A stretch of 64,000 nucleotides of DNA from Butyrivibrio sp. MC2021 (GTDB lineage: Bacteria > Bacillota > Clostridia > Lachnospirales > Lachnospiraceae): the NCBI RefSeq assembly GCF_000621605.1, contig NZ_JHXX01000001.1:1302001-1366000 (forward strand). Reading direction: 5' to 3'. The notes under the pieces are model-generated. The model saw only the letters and a list, made by a program, of their open reading frames with translations, made no database searches and had not been told where the DNA came from. This document shows, in pieces, positions 61,841 to 64,000 of this stretch (positions are counted from its first letter, which is position 1; every line of letters begins with the position of its first letter). The position numbers and the translations under genes are program-made.

Positions 61841-62983
61841 TTATTCCTCGGAAGTATCTCCAACAGGCTTACCACCTGTAGCCAACCACTTGAGGTATGC
61901 GTTGATGAATGGATCAAGCTCTCCGTCCAGTACGCCGTCAGCATTGGATGCCTTGAAGCCTGTACGGGTGTCGTTAACCATAGTATAAGGCTGAAGGACA
62001 TAGGATCTGATCTGGCTTCCCCAGGCATTATCCATAACTTCGCCTCTGATGCCTGCAAGCTTTGCAGCCTGCTCTTCCTGCTTCATGATAAAGAGCTTGG
62101 CCTTCAGCATCTGCATAGCCTTGTCCTTGTTCTGGAACTGTGAACGCTCATTCTGGCAGGCAACTACAACACCGGTAGGAATATGTGTGATACGTACAGC
62201 GGATGAAGTCTTGTTGATGTGCTGTCCGCCGGCACCACTGGAACGATAGGTATCGATTCTGAGGTCATCGGGATTGATGTCGATATCAACATCCTCCTCG
62301 ATATCAGGCATTACGTCACAGGATACGAATGAAGTCTGTCTCTTAGCCTGTGCATTGAAGGGGCTGATACGTACAAGTCTGTGTACACCGTGCTCTGACT
62401 TAAGAAGTCCGTATGCGTTGGTTCCTGTGATCTGGAAAGTAACTGACTTGATTCCTGCTTCGTCACCGTCAAGAAGGTCAAGAACCTCAGTGGTGAAGCC
62501 CTTTCTCTCTGCCCATCTGGTATACATACGATAAAGCATGCTAGCCCAGTCACAGGCCTCTGTTCCGCCTGCACCGGCATTAAGTCTGAGGATTACGTCA
62601 TATTTGTCATAGGGCTGGTTAAGAAGGTTGCTGATACGGATATTCTCAAGGGTTGTCTCGAAATCATCAAGCTCTGATCTGATCTCTGCTGCCATATCGT
62701 CATCATCAACACCCTCAGCGTTCTGCATATCGATAAGGTCGATGATATCTCCGTACTGATTGTTGAGCTTCTCAATATTCTCAACAAGGTCCTGCATGTT
62801 CTTAAGGTCCTTGGTCTTCTTGTTGGCCTTCTCTGCATTGTCCCAGAAATTGGGCTCCTCCATCTCACGGGAGAGCTCTTCGATTATCTTTTTCTTAGTG
62901 TTAAGGTCAAGAGACGCCGTTACTTCATCAAGGGTTCCCTTAAGGTTCTGGATCTCAACCTTCATCTGATCTAAAATTACCAT
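61841..62983 (-). CDS. prfB: peptide chain release factor 2, without programmed frameshift
   Basis: RF2 releases peptides at UAA and UGA. The 380-residue product has the stop-recognition motif SPF (RISPFNAQ) and the catalytic GGQ (SSGAGGQHINKT). In most bacteria prfB has an in-frame UGA near codon 26 and a +1 frameshift. Here the sequence reads TCT CTT GAC CTT in one frame, so full-length RF2 is made directly and the autoregulatory shift is lost. It lies downstream of secA. Confidence 0.96.
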   Translation of the reverse strand: MVILDQMKVEIQNLKGTLDEVTASLDLNTKKKIIEELSREMEEPNFWDNAEKANKKTKDLKNMQDLVENIEKLNNQYGDIIDLIDMQNAEGVDDDDMAAEIRSELDDFETTLENIRISNLLNQPYDKYDVILRLNAGAGGTEACDWASMLYRMYTRWAERKGFTTEVLDLLDGDEAGIKSVTFQITGTNAYGLLKSEHGVHRLVRISPFNAQAKRQTSFVSCDVMPDIEEDVDIDINPDDLRIDTYRSSGAGGQHINKTSSAVRITHIPTGVVVACQNERSQFQNKDKAMQMLKAKLFIMKQEEQAAKLAGIRGEVMDNAWGSQIRSYVLQPYTMVNDTRTGFKASNADGVLDGELDPFINAYLKWLATGGKPVGDTSEE

Positions 62984-63038
62984 TTCTACTACTCTCTTTC
63001 TAAATAAGCTACTTCCTCATGTCCGTTATGTCATTTCA

Positions 63039-63078
63039 CAAGCAAAAGATTCCGTGCGAGCACGAAATCTTTTGCTTG
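63039..63078. other. long hairpin between secA and prfB
   Basis: CAAGCAAAAGATT-C-CGTG and CACG-A-AATCTTTTGCTTG form a 17-bp stem with one mismatch. There is no T-run on the minus strand. It may end secA transcripts inefficiently or be a processing site. Confidence 0.6.
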
Positions 63079-63099
63079 CTCATTCCATATATCGCTCAC

Positions 63100-64000
63100 T
63101 TATGCCCTGCCGTGGCAGTTCTTGTACTTCTTGCCGCTTCCGCATGGGCATGGATCATTAGGATAAACCTTGGCTTCAACTCTCTTAACGGGAGCCTTGG
63201 CAACTGTGTCATCCTTGTTGGTTCCTGTAACCTTGGCAACCTGCTCACGCTCAACCTTCTCTTCGATGTGAACGTGGAACAGAAGTCTTACTGTATCTTC
63301 CTTGATGTTCTTAGCCATTTCGTCGAACATCTCATAACCTGAAAGCTTGTACTCAACCTTAGGATCTCTCTGACCGTAAGCCTGAAGTCCGATACCCTGA
63401 CGGAGCTGATCCATATCGTCGATGTGATCCATCCACTTTCTGTCGATAACCTTCAGAAGGATGACACGCTCGATCTCTCTTATGGTCTCAGGCTCAGGGA
63501 ACTCAGCCTCTTTTGCCTCATAGAGCTTAACAGCCTCTTCCTTGAGCTGCTGGGTAAGTCCTGACTTGGTGAGCTTATCAATACGTCCTCTTGTGATCTT
63601 CTTAAGAGGAATGGTAGGTAAAAGGAGCTCATTGAGTTCCTGGAGGTTCCAGTTATCGGAATCGTTCTCTTCTCCTACAACGGTCTCTACGGAAGCCTCT
63701 ACGATATCTGTGATCATCTTGTAGATGGAATCACGCATGGAGTCTCCGTCAAGAACTCTCTTACGCTCTGCGTAAATGATCTCTCTCTGCTCGTTGTTAA
63801 CCTGGTCGTACTCAAGAAGGTTCTTTCTGATTCCGTAGTTGTTGGACTCGATCTTCTTCTGAGCTGACTCAATGGCCTTGGAAAGTGATGAGTGCTCAAT
63901 CTCCTGTCCATCCGGAATCTTCAGGGCATTGAACATCGCAATAAGTCTCTCTGAACCAAAGAGTCTCATAAGGTTATCTTCCAGTGAAAGGTAGAACTTG
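63100..64000 (-). CDS. secA: preprotein translocase ATPase SecA (C-terminal part; 5' end outside window)
   Basis: The visible 299 codons correspond to the helical wing and scaffold domains (LSLEDNLMRLFGSERL, RKNLLEYDQVNNEQREIIY, RKWMDHIDDMDQLRQGIGLQAYGQRDP). They end in the SEC-C zinc motif CPCGSGKKYKNCHG, which binds SecB or ribosomes. The frame stays open to the window edge. prfB follows in the same direction, a common secA-prfB order. Confidence 0.97.
   Translation of the reverse strand, partial: KFYLSLEDNLMRLFGSERLIAMFNALKIPDGQEIEHSSLSKAIESAQKKIESNNYGIRKNLLEYDQVNNEQREIIYAERKRVLDGDSMRDSIYKMITDIVEASVETVVGEENDSDNWNLQELNELLLPTIPLKKITRGRIDKLTKSGLTQQLKEEAVKLYEAKEAEFPEPETIREIERVILLKVIDRKWMDHIDDMDQLRQGIGLQAYGQRDPKVEYKLSGYEMFDEMAKNIKEDTVRLLFHVHIEEKVEREQVAKVTGTNKDDTVAKAPVKRVEAKVYPNDPCPCGSGKKYKNCHGRA

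Overview
The window looks like a chromosomal segment of a motile, low-to-mid GC Firmicute of the family Lachnospiraceae (Butyrivibrio/Pseudobutyrivibrio-like). Clues are the protein style of the ribosomal and RNA polymerase genes, strong AGGAGG ribosome binding sites, sigma-A promoters of TTGACA/TATAAT type, sigma-28-like (TAAA-N15-GCCGATAA) promoters, a FloA/NfeD pair and acidic RpoB/RpoC tails. The genus is an inference. Nearly all large genes lie on the minus strand.

Housekeeping core, read in the direction of transcription (right to left): secA end and prfB (64.0-61.8 kb); later rpmG-secE-nusG-rplK-rplA, capA, rplJ-rplL, rpoB-rpoC and rpsL-rpsG-fusA-tuf (44.0-26.3 kb); then, after a 24 kb accessory stretch, rpsJ-rplC-rplD-rplW (2.3-0 kb). 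Promoters and leaders can be read for the rpsJ, rpsL, rpoB, rplJ and rpmG units. These include an L10-type leader, a probable L1 site before rplK and a long structured rpsJ leader.

Accessory stretch 2.6-15.8 kb: an rRNA-methyltransferase-like gene; a RelQ-type alarmone synthetase; a BTAD regulator with a degenerate GGDEF-like tail behind a small Cys-rich protein; a histidine kinase-NfeD-FloA-LytTR operon; a BlaR1/BlaI pair with visible operators; a PadR/SEDS pair; a broken GNAT gene; an uncharacterised gene with a sigma-28 promoter and attenuator-like leader; and an S66 peptidase.

A 10.5 kb integrated mobilizable element occupies 15.84-26.37 kb. It is bounded by a perfect 55-bp direct repeat made of the last 17 codons plus stop of tuf. 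It carries integrase, excisionase, a divergent XRE regulator with three matching operators, a replication initiator, MobC, a MOBP-type relaxase and a DUF3800 gene behind a structured RNA leader. Its cargo is an RCC1-repeat membrane protein, a lipoprotein and a second gene with the sigma-28/leader arrangement. The element rebuilds the tuf 3' end and brings its own terminator.

The right side (44-61.8 kb) holds a FliD-like flagellar protein, UDP-galactopyranose mutase, a small regulator, and a surface-glycan cluster (CDP-glucose 4,6-dehydratase, RfbH-type dehydrase, two glycosyltransferases, an epimerase, a secreted protein). Beyond it come a lipoprotein, a MoxR-DUF58-membrane protein operon and a diguanylate cyclase.

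The most intriguing observation is the pair of sigma-28 leaders at 14.3 and 16.7 kb. Each can encode the same nonapeptide (MEMRVFSMD). Its codons form the 5' arm of a terminator hairpin and its stop codon lies in the loop. The 3' arms differ in sequence but still pair. This suggests a translation-coupled attenuation device for motility-phase genes. It is an inference from two copies.
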